DNA of 64,000 bases, taken from positions 78,329,617 to 78,393,616 of the forward strand of contig NC_087063.1 in NCBI RefSeq assembly GCF_963678635.1, given 5' to 3'. Positions 34,480-51,522 of this stretch are shown here, one piece after another. Numbering within the stretch: position 1 is the first letter of the stretch; each line of letters opens with the position of its first letter. A program made the position numbers and the translations under genes. The stretch comes from Symsagittifera roscoffensis. Taxonomy: Eukaryota > Xenacoelomorpha > Acoela > Convolutidae. The notes under the pieces were generated by a model, which worked only from the letters and a program-made list of their open reading frames with translations, was not told the DNA's origin and did not search any database.

Positions 34480-34719
34480 TCATTGTTTCAGATCTTTGAT
34501 CGTTTTGTAAATATTGAAGAAAGTTTTAATCCTGATGATGCACAAAATGTGCGAAAACGTTTTAATTATTATTTTAAACTTCTTATGTACCGAGGAACAC
34601 AGGGCAGTAGTTCTCTTATGCAGAGAATCTCCCTCGCAATACAGGTTGCGAAGGCTTCCTGTGTACTCGGCACTGTTAATGATAAAACTACTTGCGAAGA
34701 ATTTTTTTTATTTATATAG
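34480..34719 (+). other. Short open frame, possible PLE-derived or decayed exon
   Basis: A plus frame preceded by TTGTTTCAG, which could be a splice acceptor, reads IFDRFVNIEESFNPDDAQN. It has no ATG and no recognised domain. Part of it resembles the pseudo-LTR of the PLE at 52.3 kb at nucleotide level. A strong RNA-type fold overlaps its second half. Confidence 0.3.
34587..34673 (+). ncRNA. Predicted three-way-junction RNA structure
   Basis: An outer stem pairs 34,587-34,603 (GTACCGAGGAACACAGG) with 34,658-34,673 (14 pairs with one mismatch and one small internal loop). Two perfect 6-bp hairpins lie inside: TTCTCT/AGAGAA (34,611-34,627) and TCGCAA/TTGCGA (34,634-34,651). The 87-nt size is tRNA-like, but no A or B box is evident. 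Transcription is unknown. Confidence 0.4.
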
Positions 34720-34739
34720 CTAAGAGAACAAAAGCGCAG

Positions 34740-34781
34740 CTTTATATAAGTATATGATAGACACGACGCCTCATATCAGTT
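34740..34781 (+). promoter_or_regulatory. Putative TATA/initiator core promoter
   Basis: TTTATATAAG at about 34,741 is followed about 34 bp later by ATCAGTTC, which fits an arthropod-style initiator (TCAGT). It lies upstream of the 35,241 ORF on the same strand. It is a motif match only. Confidence 0.35.
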
Positions 34782-34867
34782 CAGTGTTGTTGAGTTAATT
34801 TCAACTCCGGTTATTCTGTGCAGGTGATCGTTTTCTCAATCTGGTTGCAAAGTTGACATTGAAACCA

Positions 34868-35280
34868 GGTCTACTTTACCTTTTAAGAGTTCTATGGATT
34901 TCTTTTACAATTAGAATAATATTGAAAACAGGCATTTTATAGGGTAAAATCCTGAATTTGCGTTTAATTTCGTCCGCATGTGCAGAATAATTTTTCATGT
35001 TATCAACTGCTTTAAAACGGGAACAGGTGAACAAATTTTTACAGGTACTTGCAAAAGGCCGCGTGAACAATTTTGGAACAGTTTTATTTTGTAGTTATAC
35101 AAGGGGGTGGGAAACTGGAAAAAGCCGACTGCTGTTGCTAGATTTAAACCTTGAACCAGATTGGAGTAAAAGAACTTTTTGAGATCTCGTTTTTTGTGAT
35201 GTGATGCTCCATATAGTCTACTTTACCTTTTAAGAGTTCTATGGATTTCTGTTTCAATTGGAATATTATAGATACCAAGA
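34868..35280 (+). repeat. Direct repeat of about 60 bp surrounding the start of the 333-codon ORF
   Basis: TCTACTTTACCTTTTAAGAG followed by TTCTATGGATTTCT occurs at about 34,868 and again at about 35,216 (offset about 347 bp). In the first copy the ATG frame stops after six codons (MDFFYN). In the second it opens the long ORF. It suggests a local tandem duplication of the 5' region. Confidence 0.8.
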
Positions 35281-36242
35281 AGAACAGAATAAGCGAATCT
35301 GCAGCTGATCTTTTAGGAATTCAAACCCGGCATTTTTTACGCGGTTTGCTTTTTTCTGCACTCGATGTATGTTTCAAAGAGAACAGTGACAGCTTAAATC
35401 TTTCTCACTTTAAAAATTCGTCCAAGATTGCCGAACGCCAAAATGTGACTCGCGCATTTCTCAACAAACAAACAGTTATAACATTTTCAAAAACAGCATA
35501 TACTCCTTGTAACCTGTGCCGCAGCGGCAAAGAATGCAAATGCTGCTTCTGCGTAATTCGGAAGCACAGCGATAGTAGATCTGAACCTGCTGTTGAGTCG
35601 AAAACTAATCTATCTGCTACGCTTAAGAAGGATGCAGAATCTTTCATTTCGTTCTTTGATACTTATCGAAATGTAGAATTAGCAGGAGCCTTTTTAAATG
35701 AGCAAATATCTTTAATGAACCAAAGTAGTCGTGATCGGTTGAACATTTGGAACCGGTATGGGAAACAGCACAGCGTTTACTTGCTCGATCGAAAAACTCT
35801 TGCCCGAATATTTTCTGCGTTCCTAGTGAAAGAAGAAATCTCTGAGCCTGAGTTAGCTATGATCATGGAGAAATTAGTGAAACCAGAATTGCTGTTTAGA
35901 ATCTATACGGCTCATAGTTTGAACCTGTTTCCAATATTCAATTCCAACGAGGTTATGGATCAACTTCAAATAGTCAAAAAAGGCGAAAGAAAAGTTTTTC
36001 CTAGTCGAAAAATTTCTAGGAAGCGAAAAGCGAAGCTAAAGGAAACAAAAACTGAGATCATAGAAGTGTTTGAAATAGACTGTGTCGAAGTGTTTATGAA
36101 AAGGCGAAAAACTCTCGAAAAAAATGCAGGCGCTTGCTTGAGCAGTGAAGTCAAGTGCAGTCGGCTAGATTTCAATGTTGATAAATTAGTTAAAAAGAAA
36201 ACCCCTTCTAGCTTACTAAATCCACTGTTTTATTTCATCTGA
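35241..36242 (+). CDS. Unrecognised 333-aa basic protein
   Basis: One uninterrupted frame from ATG at 35,241 to TGA at 36,242. It is the only long intact single-exon frame in this part of the window. It has a Cys cluster (CNLCRSGKECKCCFC, about residues 91-105) that might bind metal, a mostly helical centre, and a Lys/Arg-rich stretch (SRKISRKRKAKLKE, about residues 254-267) resembling a nuclear localisation signal. No signal peptide or membrane segment. I recognise no family. The stop lies 232 bp before the kinase start on the same strand. It could be a lineage-specific gene or a transposon-derived ORF; a repeat covers its start codon. Confidence 0.6.
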   Translation: MDFCFNWNIIDTKKNRISESAADLLGIQTRHFLRGLLFSALDVCFKENSDSLNLSHFKNSSKIAERQNVTRAFLNKQTVITFSKTAYTPCNLCRSGKECKCCFCVIRKHSDSRSEPAVESKTNLSATLKKDAESFISFFDTYRNVELAGAFLNEQISLMNQSSRDRLNIWNRYGKQHSVYLLDRKTLARIFSAFLVKEEISEPELAMIMEKLVKPELLFRIYTAHSLNLFPIFNSNEVMDQLQIVKKGERKVFPSRKISRKRKAKLKETKTEIIEVFEIDCVEVFMKRRKTLEKNAGACLSSEVKCSRLDFNVDKLVKKKTPSSLLNPLFYFI

Positions 36243-36474
36243 GTCCCGAATATTGATTATAATTCCTATTTCTTTTTTGAAGTGAAAATTTTGAACGTTT
36301 TGTTGCAATGTTTTTTTTCTGAAAGGTTTCGAATTGACGTTTTTTAGATTAGAATGACCAAATATAAGTTCACAACACAAACAAGGAGCAACTATTTAAG
36401 TAGAAATTCCTAAAAAAAATTGAAAGAAAGCTTATGTGACCCATTCACCTGTCCTGTCACAGGCGAAGAGCAGA
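36243..36474 (+). other. Intergenic region / 5' UTR of the kinase gene
   Basis: AT-rich, with CCTGTCACAG ending about 11 bp before the kinase ATG. That could be a 3' splice site joining a non-coding exon or a trans-spliced leader. No TATA box of confidence. Confidence 0.35.
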
Positions 36475-36531
36475 ATGAGCTCCTCAAACAAGCCCAAAAC
36501 CATCACTGTGAAGGATCTGAAAAACCTGAAA
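36475..36531 (+). CDS. Kinase gene, coding exon 1 (residues 1-19)
   Basis: Starts with ATG (MSSSNKPKTITVKDLKNLK) and ends in phase 0 at AAA|GTAAGT. The short charged leader before the kinase domain is usual for the family. The ATG is the only one upstream that reads into exon 2 in frame with a good donor. Confidence 0.75.
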
Positions 36532-39500
36532 GTAAGTGTATAAAGAACGAGAAATGTTGTGGCGTAGGCGCGTCAGGTTGCCACATTAAAGCAATGTATT
36601 TAGAGTGTATTTGAAAGGCTTTGACTTCATCGGGTTTGATGAGTTTCAGTTTCAAAAGTTGATTTTCGTTTTAAGATATTCCAGCGGGATGAAAAATCCT
36701 CTTTTTATCTTCTTCGTGTTTTAAATAGTATTAGTTTTTATCAAAAATGAACCAATCATAAATATACGAAATTCGAGAACTTCAGAATGGAATTTTTTTC
36801 TGTTCAGCTCAAAATAGAAAAAAATCTTCATTCTGAAGTTGTTTTTTATCATACTTTACTGAATTCTTAACCGCTTTTCCAGCTGTCTGTTAGCAATGTT
36901 AACGCTTGCGATTAGCAAGCCTTATCAAACTGAAATATAGTCTTTTTTCTAGTTAAAAGGTAGTTAAACAAAATTAGTTGAATCACTTGACATGCTCCTC
37001 ACCTGACTTGCTCAATTTCATGAAAATTCAAATTTAACTACTGGCTGGGTACTAGTTACTACAGGGTAGTTTCAGGGGGGACTCGAAACTTTTAAAAGTT
37101 TTTTACATAATAAGTTTTTTTTTCGGCTAACTGGTGTTTGATCAAAGATTGTCGGCCTCGTTTCCGCTTCATAAGTTTTGTCCAGTTGCTAATTTGAATT
37201 TGAAATGTCTTGCTTGGTATGTTTGCCTGTAATTCCTATTTAATAAAAACAGGTATTATGAAAGTGTTATGAAAGGTATTATGAAAGTTTTTTATTTTAC
37301 TTTTTTTGAGACGCTTCGGAAGCTTCTAATACTTTTTGCAAAAAAAAAAAAATCCCGAAAACCCTTCTACCGAATTTCAAAAAAGGGTAAAGTAGAAAGA
37401 CTGCATACTCCCCTGGTCTCTTTTTGCTTTCGTCTTTTGTCTACAGCCTTCGATAATGTCTGTGGGGGGAACTCTTTGAAGGATAGATATTTTTTTCGTT
37501 TTCTCAAAAACTAACATACTAAATGTGATATTTGGGTTTCAATAATTAGAACGGAGTTAAAAAGCTATATATAATAATTATGGCCCTCGGAATAGTCAAG
37601 TTTTTGATTTCTTTTGTCTTTTCAAATTTTTAAAAAAAATGGCCTAGTTTGAGGTTGTGGGTTCAATGGATATAACGGGTAGCTGGAAGCTCCCCTGCAT
37701 TAGGAGTGCCTGCACAATTTTTTTACGCAAAGTTATTGTTCTCGGAAAAGTCAATCTTTTGAGCGTTTTAGAATTTGTTGAGGTTTGTCGGAAATGTCAA
37801 CTCTCTGATTTGTTGACAGTTTTTTTGGTCTTTTCTCGATAACTCTTCTACCAAAACTGATATCATTGGTTTAATCGGCTTAACAAGTTGTTGGAAGGTA
37901 AAGTTTACAATTTGCTACGCCCAGTTGCATCTATAAAAAAGTTATGGCCTTTAAACAAGTGAAAGTTTTCAAAAAATTAAACAAGTGAAAGTTTTCAAAA
38001 AATTGGACCGTTTTTGGAAGGTTTTTGTTTACTCGACTCGAAAATTGCTTGCCAATTCTCAGGTTAAATGTTCAATCGAGAAGCGTGATTTTGAGAATCT
38101 TCCCTACTTTAACGGTCACTACCTGCGTTTAGCAGAAAAAATACTGATTTTTGAATTTTTATTATTTTGTAGAAACTTTTTGAAAGTACCCTATCAATCT
38201 GAGATGGAAATTTCAATCGAAAGAAGCGGTTGCGCGAATTTTTCCTGCAGAAGTGGCTGCTCCTAATTTTTTTTGTAAGAGAAAGGCTAGGTTTTTGAGA
38301 AAGTTAATAAATCTCTAAAATTTTCACTTTTCTCACTTATTTCAGTTGAGAAACAGCTAAGGTTTTGGGCAACGTCTAATTTTTGAAATTAAGCATTTCG
38401 TCCCGCATCAATAACTAAATCAAAAAATATCAATAACTTACCTCCAGCTTTAGCTGAGCCCCGTGTCTTTCATTGAGACGTACGATGATTTTGGTTCACC
38501 TAATTTTTTCAATGTTTTTCTTTTTCGACCCATGCTTTTTATGATTGTGTTGTATCGCAAGTGGTGCGAAGCTCTGCTTCGCCTCTGTGTGTGAAAGTGT
38601 CAGAATTTTCTCGAGGAAAGCTGAAGCCCTGAATCAGCGGGGAGTACCGACAGCGCCAGCTAACACTGCGCTTCTAATTCATTTGTTGTTTAAACTGCGC
38701 TATATCTATTTATTCCGTTTTTTTATGGTTTACGATGATTGTTGTTTTTCAGTGATTCTGATGATGTCGTTTTTAACGAAAATGTTCAAGCTTTGATACT
38801 TGTTTGTTCAGAGATTGATATAAGTTCTTATCTTATAATGTGACAGTGAAAAAATTCCTCTTTTTCAGTGTTCCTTCACCGAAATTGAATTTGGTTGGTA
38901 CCTAGCTGAAAAGAAACCGTTTTTAGTTCACAGTTTTCAAGATTTAAGCAATTCATTTTAATTTTTTGTGTTTCCTCAAGGATACTTGAAAACTTCGGCT
39001 TTCAAATTTTATAGCTCAGAGTTTTTCATGACAACAATTTGTCTCGGGTACAATTGTCCACCCAGTTATTTTTGGATTTGTTGCCGCTCGATGTTTTTTT
39101 TTGAATTTTTGTTTAACGGTGGTGATTTTTTTCTTGACATCTTTTCTTCAAATTGATTTTCATTCAAGACAATTGTTGATTTTGATTTCGTTTGCACTTG
39201 CGATAGCAAGTGTACAGCAACCGCGTTCTAGACTTATTTCCCGTAAAAATCTGATTTCACTGGGCTCATTTCCTGGAAGCCTCTATAAGCAACAAGTTTA
39301 TTGTGCATGTTGTACAAGTTTACTGGCAAGTATTTTGTGCATGTTATCTTTTGAAATATATTCTCTATTCGAAATTCGCTTTCCATGTTGGTTGTGATTG
39401 TACCAGCTCGAATTTCATTTTTTTTGTGAACTTCATTGCGACTTTTTCTATCTGCTTAGTGGCCTCATTTTGCGTCGTTCGACGAACGAAAAAGTTTTTT

Positions 39501-40468
39501 TGTGACCATATGTGTGTTTTGATGGTGACGAGGACTTGATAATTTTTTGTAAGTTTTAAAGTCTTTTTTAAGTTTTGTTTTCGGTTTGATAGATTTCGGC
39601 TTACACTATATCACCTCGTTGTAGGTCGTTTGAAGATCGGAAAAAGGTTTTATGTGCGACTGTGTGAGTGTATTGGGGATGAGGGGGACTTAGTAATTTT
39701 TTTTAAATCTTTTTGAGTTTTTCTGCTACAATATTTTCGGTTTTGTTTTTAGCCGCTTGGTATGTTTTCTTCAGAGGCTAATTTTACATTGTATTGTCTT
39801 AGCACATTTTCGTTGCAAAACTAGCTTTATTCATTTTGATAGATTAGTTTTTGATATTTTCGAGTTTTTTTAACTCAACGCTTTCTTGTTTTGTGGCGCA
39901 AGTGGTGTGAAGCTATGCTTCGCCTCTGTCTTCGACTTTTCAATTTTGATCATATTTGTCTGCACTTATTAAGGTCGTGTTGTTTTATTTTAAATTCTGG
40001 TTTTGATTGGCATATTTTTTCGGATTGATTACTTTTTCTCCTATACTTTATTAAATGTCAATTTGTATTTGATTTTTTTGCTATTAATTAGATCATTTTT
40101 GGTTTGATTAATTTTTTTCAAGTTCAAATCAGGTAATTTGCTATAACGAAAGTAAATTACGCTCTCGAATAATGAAAGCTGAAATGAAGCAAAAATATAG
40201 TGGCTTTCAGTGTCGAAAGTGGATGTTAATTTTGATGTTTCCACGCGGAATGAGAATTTGTCCAGTTGATCCAGTCATCTCAAATTGGGTTAACTCATAA
40301 ATCGTTCTGGAAATGTCATTGTCTCTTTTCCAACTGTCTGGTGGCTTTGTTATATTAAATAGCTCCTCCATCACGAATTAGGCGTTCTTACCGTCGAAGC
40401 TACACGATGTACAGCTGGTAAATTTAAAAAAAAATTTTTTTTGTATATAGTTTCAACTTTTGTTTCAG
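36532..40468 (+). other. Intron 1 (3.9 kb)
   Basis: T-rich. It contains dispersed hairpin elements at 36,903, 38,566, 39,195 and 39,907, a 28-bp near-perfect direct repeat (AACAAGTGAAAGTTTTCAAA at about 37,954 and 37,979), and a copy of the CTCTTTTCCAACTGTCTG repeat word near 40,323. No coding frame was supported. Confidence 0.7.
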
Positions 40469-40534
40469 AATGCAGAAGAGGCTTTTTCCATTAAAGAGAG
40501 AATAGGAGCTGGGACCTATGGAGAAGTGTTCACG
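40469..40534 (+). CDS. Kinase gene, exon 2 (residues 20-41), Gly-rich loop
   Basis: Bounded by TTTCAG and GTAAGA. Encodes the start of the kinase fold with the nucleotide-binding loop IGAGTYGEV. Confidence 0.9.
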
Positions 40535-40811
40535 GTAAGAACTAGCCAATCTGTAATAATCACTTAAATCTGAAGTTAAATCTAAATCCCATATGCACGA
40601 GTAGGTATCGAAGTCGTACCGATAAACTTATGCCCCAATTAGCTAGCGATAATTGTTTTAATTAAGTGTACACAAGTTTTTGAGATATGCTTGTGTTTTT
40701 TCTTGTTCCTGGAGGTTTTATAGTTATGGCGTGTTTTTGTCGAACATTTTGCCCTCTCTAATTGGATAATGTTACGAGGTTAATTTAATGTTTTTTTTTG
40801 TGTATTTGCAG

Positions 40812-40913
40812 GCCATCCACAAGGACAAAGCTAAGATGGTGGCCATTAAGGCCATGAATCTGCAGCCCGACGAGGTCCACGAGATAGTCAGTGAAGTCAA
40901 CACCCTCAGTCAG
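40812..40913 (+). CDS. Kinase gene, exon 3 (residues 42-75), ATP-anchoring Lys
   Basis: Bounded by TTTGCAG and GTAATT. VAIK (Lys at about 54) is the beta-3 lysine. The glutamate of helix C lies in HEIVSEVNTLS. Confidence 0.92.
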
Positions 40914-41464
40914 GTAATTGCCCCACTATATACCTTAGGTATTTGGGTAAGTTCAATCAACATAGACTGCAGTGAGATTTTATGGCATTTTTTTTTGTGC
41001 GAGGCGAGTTGCAGAGAGAGGAACTAAAATGTATGGTTCTAGAGCATAATTAGTTTTTTAAACGAATTTTTTCACATATTTTTTTACTTTTAATTTGTAG
41101 AATTATTGAGAAAGAAGAACGAAATGTATTTGTCGAAATCATTTCAAAGTAAGAAGTTTCAACAAAAATAACAGCAAAGAATATACTAGCACCTTACTTT
41201 ATGAAAAAAGACTCGGAGTTTTATTGGATTTTTGGAGCAGAAGTGTTAAGGGAAGCTTCAAACTAAATTTTAAATGCTGCAAACTTAGTTTTTTATCTCT
41301 TTTTCATAGCTTTTCGTCACCAACAGCTCCTCGCGAGCTGGCGGTACTCAATAACTCCCGAATCAAAGTTCCTTCCCTTTTCTTTGGCAATAGAAATTAA
41401 TTATTTAGTGGCAATAAAGGGTTAGATTTTGAATCGGCTTCGAATAAGGGTTCTGTTTGTCTAG

Positions 41465-41585
41465 TATTCGGACCACAACAACATAGCCAGGTACTTCGGC
41501 TGCTACATCAAAAGAGGGCCAGTTGCACAGATCTGGATCGCTATGGAGTTCTGTGCCGGAGGCTCAATCTTCGACCTCATAAAGC
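41465..41585 (+). CDS. Kinase gene, exon 4 (residues 76-115), hinge
   Basis: Bounded by TCTAG and GTAAGT; ends one base into a codon. Includes HNNIARYFGCYIK and the hinge MEFCAGGSIFDLIK, close to the MEFCGAGS hinge of Msn/TNIK kinases. Confidence 0.92.
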
Positions 41586-41801
41586 GTAAGTTGGTTTCAC
41601 TTGAGTCCAATGGAACATATACTTACATGATGTAAAATGTCAGGTCATTTTTTGTTCTCTTTCTATTATGAAGTCTATGGCATTTTGATGCAGTTCAATT
41701 TGTTCATAGATCTCAAACTTCCAAATGTACTTTTAGTTCAACTAGATCCTTTTAGCTAACTGTAAATGTAGGATTTGTTTGATTACCCGAGCTAAGCGTA
41801 G

Positions 41802-48189
<6,388 letters not shown>

Positions 48190-48624
48190 TTGACTTTGGG
48201 GTGAGTGCAAAACTGGACAAGACAGTTGGGAAGCGATGCACTTTCATCGGGACCCCCTACTGGATGGCACCAGAAGTGATAGAATGCGAGAAAGATCCCT
48301 CCAAATCTTATACATTCGAGTGCGACATATGGTCCACGGGGATCACGGCCATGGAAATGGCTGAAGGCAAACCCCCCTTGAACGACCTGCACCCGATGAC
48401 AGCGTTGTTCAAAATACCCAGTAACGAACCCCCTAAATTGAAGAACCCTCGTGACTGGTCGGACAAGTTCAAAGAGTTCCTGAAACTGTGCCTGAAGAAG
48501 AACTACAAACAAAGACCAAGTGCTGAAAACTTGCTGACCTACTCGCGATTTGTAAAGAATGTCAATGTTGAGAGAGCGCAGGTGGAATTACGACAAGCAA
48601 TTGAGAGAGTAGCTAGGACTAAAG
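48190..48624 (+). CDS. Kinase gene, exon 6 (residues 170-314), DFG to end of kinase domain
   Basis: Bounded by TTTAG and GTAGGC. Includes VDFGVSA (Asp about 171), activation loop RCTFIGTPYWMAPEV, the CDIWSTGITAMEMAEG helix F and the QRPSAENLL helix I region. After the kinase domain comes a charged helix (RAQVELRQAIERVARTK). Confidence 0.95.
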
Positions 48625-48884
48625 GTAGGCTAAAGAGAAAAGAGGAAGAGGAACTGAGGGCGAGGAAATCTAAACAGGTCGTGGTAAAAAGCGAGCCGAA
48701 AAAGATCAGCGTCAAACCCCCAGAAATGCCGAAGCCTAACTCGAAAAGCGAGCCAAGAAATTTGAAGATAACGGACCAAAAGTACTTGATAGTGAAAAAC
48801 AAAAACAACCAGAACAAAGTACCAAGTTCGAGTGTACTGAATAAATTGTTCGACAAAGTGAACCAACCTCCTTGGAGAGGATAA
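48625..48884 (+). CDS. Possible alternative C-terminal exon (read-through of exon 6)
   Basis: If the exon 6 donor is not used, the frame stays open for 86 further codons to TAA at 48,882-48,884. They encode a Lys-rich tail (KRKEEEELRARKSKQVVVKS ... NQPPWRG). Base composition is like the exons, not the T-rich introns. AATAAA follows at about 49,014. The product would be a kinase-only form lacking linker and CNH. It could instead be a chance open frame in a retained intron. Confidence 0.5.
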
Positions 48885-49013
48885 TTAACTTTTAGTTACT
48901 AGAATATAGTTTTAGTTGTGAGGTGCTTGCTATGGCCAAAGTTTGGAGCAAAATACCAAATGTTGATTCGAGCTGAAATGTAAGACCAAAGGTGCTTTAA
49001 CGGGTCAATTTTT

Positions 49014-49019
49014 TAATAA
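49014..49019 (+). terminator. Candidate poly(A) signal for the short kinase isoform
   Basis: AATAAA within TTTTTTAATAAACGAATTC, 130 bp after the read-through stop. It is a motif match only. Confidence 0.35.
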
Positions 49020-49636
49020 ACGAATTCAGGGCAGCTGGTGATTTTGAAAGGATTTGCCGGTGATTTTGAAAATAATTCAAATAATTTTCTACTCGTTTAT
49101 ATGAGAGAAATTTTTCTTGGCTCGCAAACAGCTGTCAAACTGTGGTTGAAAAATTAGTTTTTTTTTCTTCAAAAATTATATTTCCAGAGTGTGGGAGTGG
49201 GAGTGGTGATATATTACAATAGGTGGTAGGTACAGTTTCAATAGCCGGATCGCTTTTTGTTATACTTCGCACATTATGTATAGTTAATTTCAAAAGCCAA
49301 ACTTTTTGGCAAAAGAAGCGTAAAATGTGAGTTTTTGAATAGAATTTCATTTGGCAGAGTAATGTATTTACAAAAACTATCTTAGTAGTAAAACACTTGA
49401 TTGAAAATGAAATGACTATATGATGCATAATTGTTCTGAAATTAAATACATGCTCAAAATTACCACCTATTGTAACATAGCACCGCAGGAGTTTTGAGAG
49501 AAAAAATAGATTCCTAAAATTCTATATAAACCGAATTGGCAGATTGACTGCATTTGGACGGCTGATCTTCGAAAGATAGCCAGTGGATTTGTGTAGGTAA
49601 ATCTATCAATAACATGTTCTGTTTGATTTGTTCAAG

Positions 49637-49800
49637 GACACAGTCGTAAACTGCAGCGAGACTTGATCCTTCGGCCGGACGAGGGAAGTAATCTGGAAGA
49701 CAGTGACGAGGACAACCCGGAGACCATCAAGACCATCCGAGAACAGTTCAAGAAGATGACAGACAAACCGTCCTTCGTGCCTCAACAAGCACAGCCACAG
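49637..49800 (+). CDS. Kinase gene, exon 7 (residues 315-369)
   Basis: Bounded by TTCAAG and GTAATA. Encodes LQRDLILRPDEGSNLEDSDE and a basic-acidic helix (IKTIREQFKKM). In Misshapen-type kinases an acidic block follows the kinase domain in the same position. Ends phase 0. Confidence 0.85.
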
Positions 49801-50059
49801 GTAATACACGGTTGATGTCGGATTTCAAAAGTTCAATTGAGCTGGTACCAAGCAGCTATGTTATGTTGAACTTAGCCAAGATCAATGTTCAAGAAATAAT
49901 TGTGAAGCTTTTTGCATAACTTGTATGTGTCATCAGACACTGAAAACAAAAAGCATTATAAAATAAACAAAAGCAACAACGAAATATCTGTGACTTCTAT
50001 ACTTCTATAAAAGAGACGCAACATTCAGAATTAGAGCATAGAGACGCGGCTGTTTAACT

Positions 50060-50290
50060 GTGGTTGCCTACATTGAACATCGAACGCCTCCATTGTCAAG
50101 AGGGTGATCAGATCGTGAGCTTGGGCAGGTATTTGTCTCGTATCTTGTGACGCCTTCGCAGTCTGTCCCTAAGGTGCTCTCCTACGGGTGCTGTTGTCTT
50201 GAGATGCTCCTTCAGTCATGTTCAGAAGGGGCGGGCTGTTTGTCCGACGTAATGGGCGTTGCAGCGCTGAGATCAGAAAAACCGTCTCAA
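50060..50290 (-). pseudogene. PLE GIY-YIG endonuclease remnant
   Basis: The minus frame has CNAHYVGQTARPF, then two stops, LKEHLKTTAPVGEHLRDRL and a basic run. The YVGQT...(T)xLKEHL signature is that of PLE endonucleases. Stops make it inactive. Confidence 0.7.
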
Positions 50291-50329
50291 ACATCTGTCG
50301 CTGTCGTGCCGTCAGTACAGACACTCCTG

Positions 50330-50768
50330 AAGTGCCTACAGCACCTGCCAAAGTGTTTTCCAGATATGTTGACGACATATTCCGCTCCATCAAGTCTGGT
50401 AACATTGAAGCCCTGTTTGAAGCTGTCAATGCGCTGCACCAGAGTCTGAAGCTCACTATTGAGTATGGGGTGAACATCAAGATCCCGTTTCTGGACATGA
50501 TGCATGAACGCAAAAAGACCATGTGTCCGCTAGTTGGTACCACAAATCCACGGAAACCGGTCTTTACCTGTCCTATCACGCACGTGCCTCAGTCAAGTGC
50601 AAGCGGAATATTGTCGAGGTAATGGCCCACAGGATACTTCACGCTACTTCTACTTGGGTTGCTTTCGATAGTGGCCTACAGAAGCTCAAAAAAGACTTGC
50701 CTCAGAATCAGTACCAGCCTCAGTTCGTGGATCCCATCATTACGCGTACGATTGAGACAATATGGTAG
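50330..50768 (+). pseudogene. PLE reverse transcriptase remnant (inverted segment)
   Basis: FSRYVDDIFRSI is the RT catalytic box, followed by NIKIPFLDMMHERK, the PLE block after the palm. A frame change near 50,525 leads into TETGLYLSYHARASVKCKRN and MAHRILHATSTW, the PLE thumb region. Confidence 0.8.
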
Positions 50769-51522
50769 AGTGCGTCTGCTAGTGCGCTTAAGAGTCATGA
50801 TGCTTCCCGCCCGACCACCCAGAAAGAGCGGCCGATAATGGTGCTACTGTAGAGCGGCAATATCTGTGATCAGTTTGGCAAGAGGCTTAGAAAGTTTCAG
50901 GATGTGGGCATCATCTTCACCACTCGAGCGACTGACAAGCTGGAACAAGTGCGATGAACACAAAAGCAGCATCTACATCATTGAATCGAGTAGTGCCTGT
51001 GAGTGGTGACCGCATCTGAGCAAATCCCGCAAAGCTAATTTGATTTGCGCCTTATATCGGGACTGTCGCTGTCTTCGGCAAAGTCTCTTTGAAAGTGACT
51101 GGAGAATTCTCCTCGAACCTGTTCATTCAAAAGTTGGCGAAATGAACAGCAAGCTTGGAGCCCTTCGCAAGATCATCTCTTTGAGTGAACCAGTTGTCGA
51201 TGTACCAGATTCATCAATTCAATAAAGGTGGCTTTCTCAAACTCAGGAATTCTGTCTTGTCTGAAAATAATATCAGCGGCTAATTGGATCTACTCACTAA
51301 CTAATTGCATCTACTCACTAATAGTGTAGAGGCTCTGCACCTCAAGGGAATTGAATACCTCGTTCTATTCCTCGGCGAAAGCTTAAATTTGACAGTGGAA
51401 GCCTCGATGTTGGCGCCGGTAAGCGTTGCAACCATCTTGACAATAACTGTGTCAAGTTTTCATAACAGGAACCTGGAGCGACTTAATAGATTTCGGCAGA
51501 AAACCTTGGTTGTGTAATTTGG
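50769..51522 (+). other. Decayed PLE sequence, plus orientation
   Basis: Short plus frames (50,870-50,960 FGKRLRKFQDVG..FTTRAT, and 51,040-51,225) look like the segment between RT and endonuclease in PLEs but carry stops. The plus-to-minus switch lies between about 51,230 and 51,520. Confidence 0.4.

Noticed and set aside
37640-37680. A/B-box-like words (GGCCTAG and GGGTTCAATGG)
   Set aside because: They are too close together for a tRNA or SINE head and have no fold.
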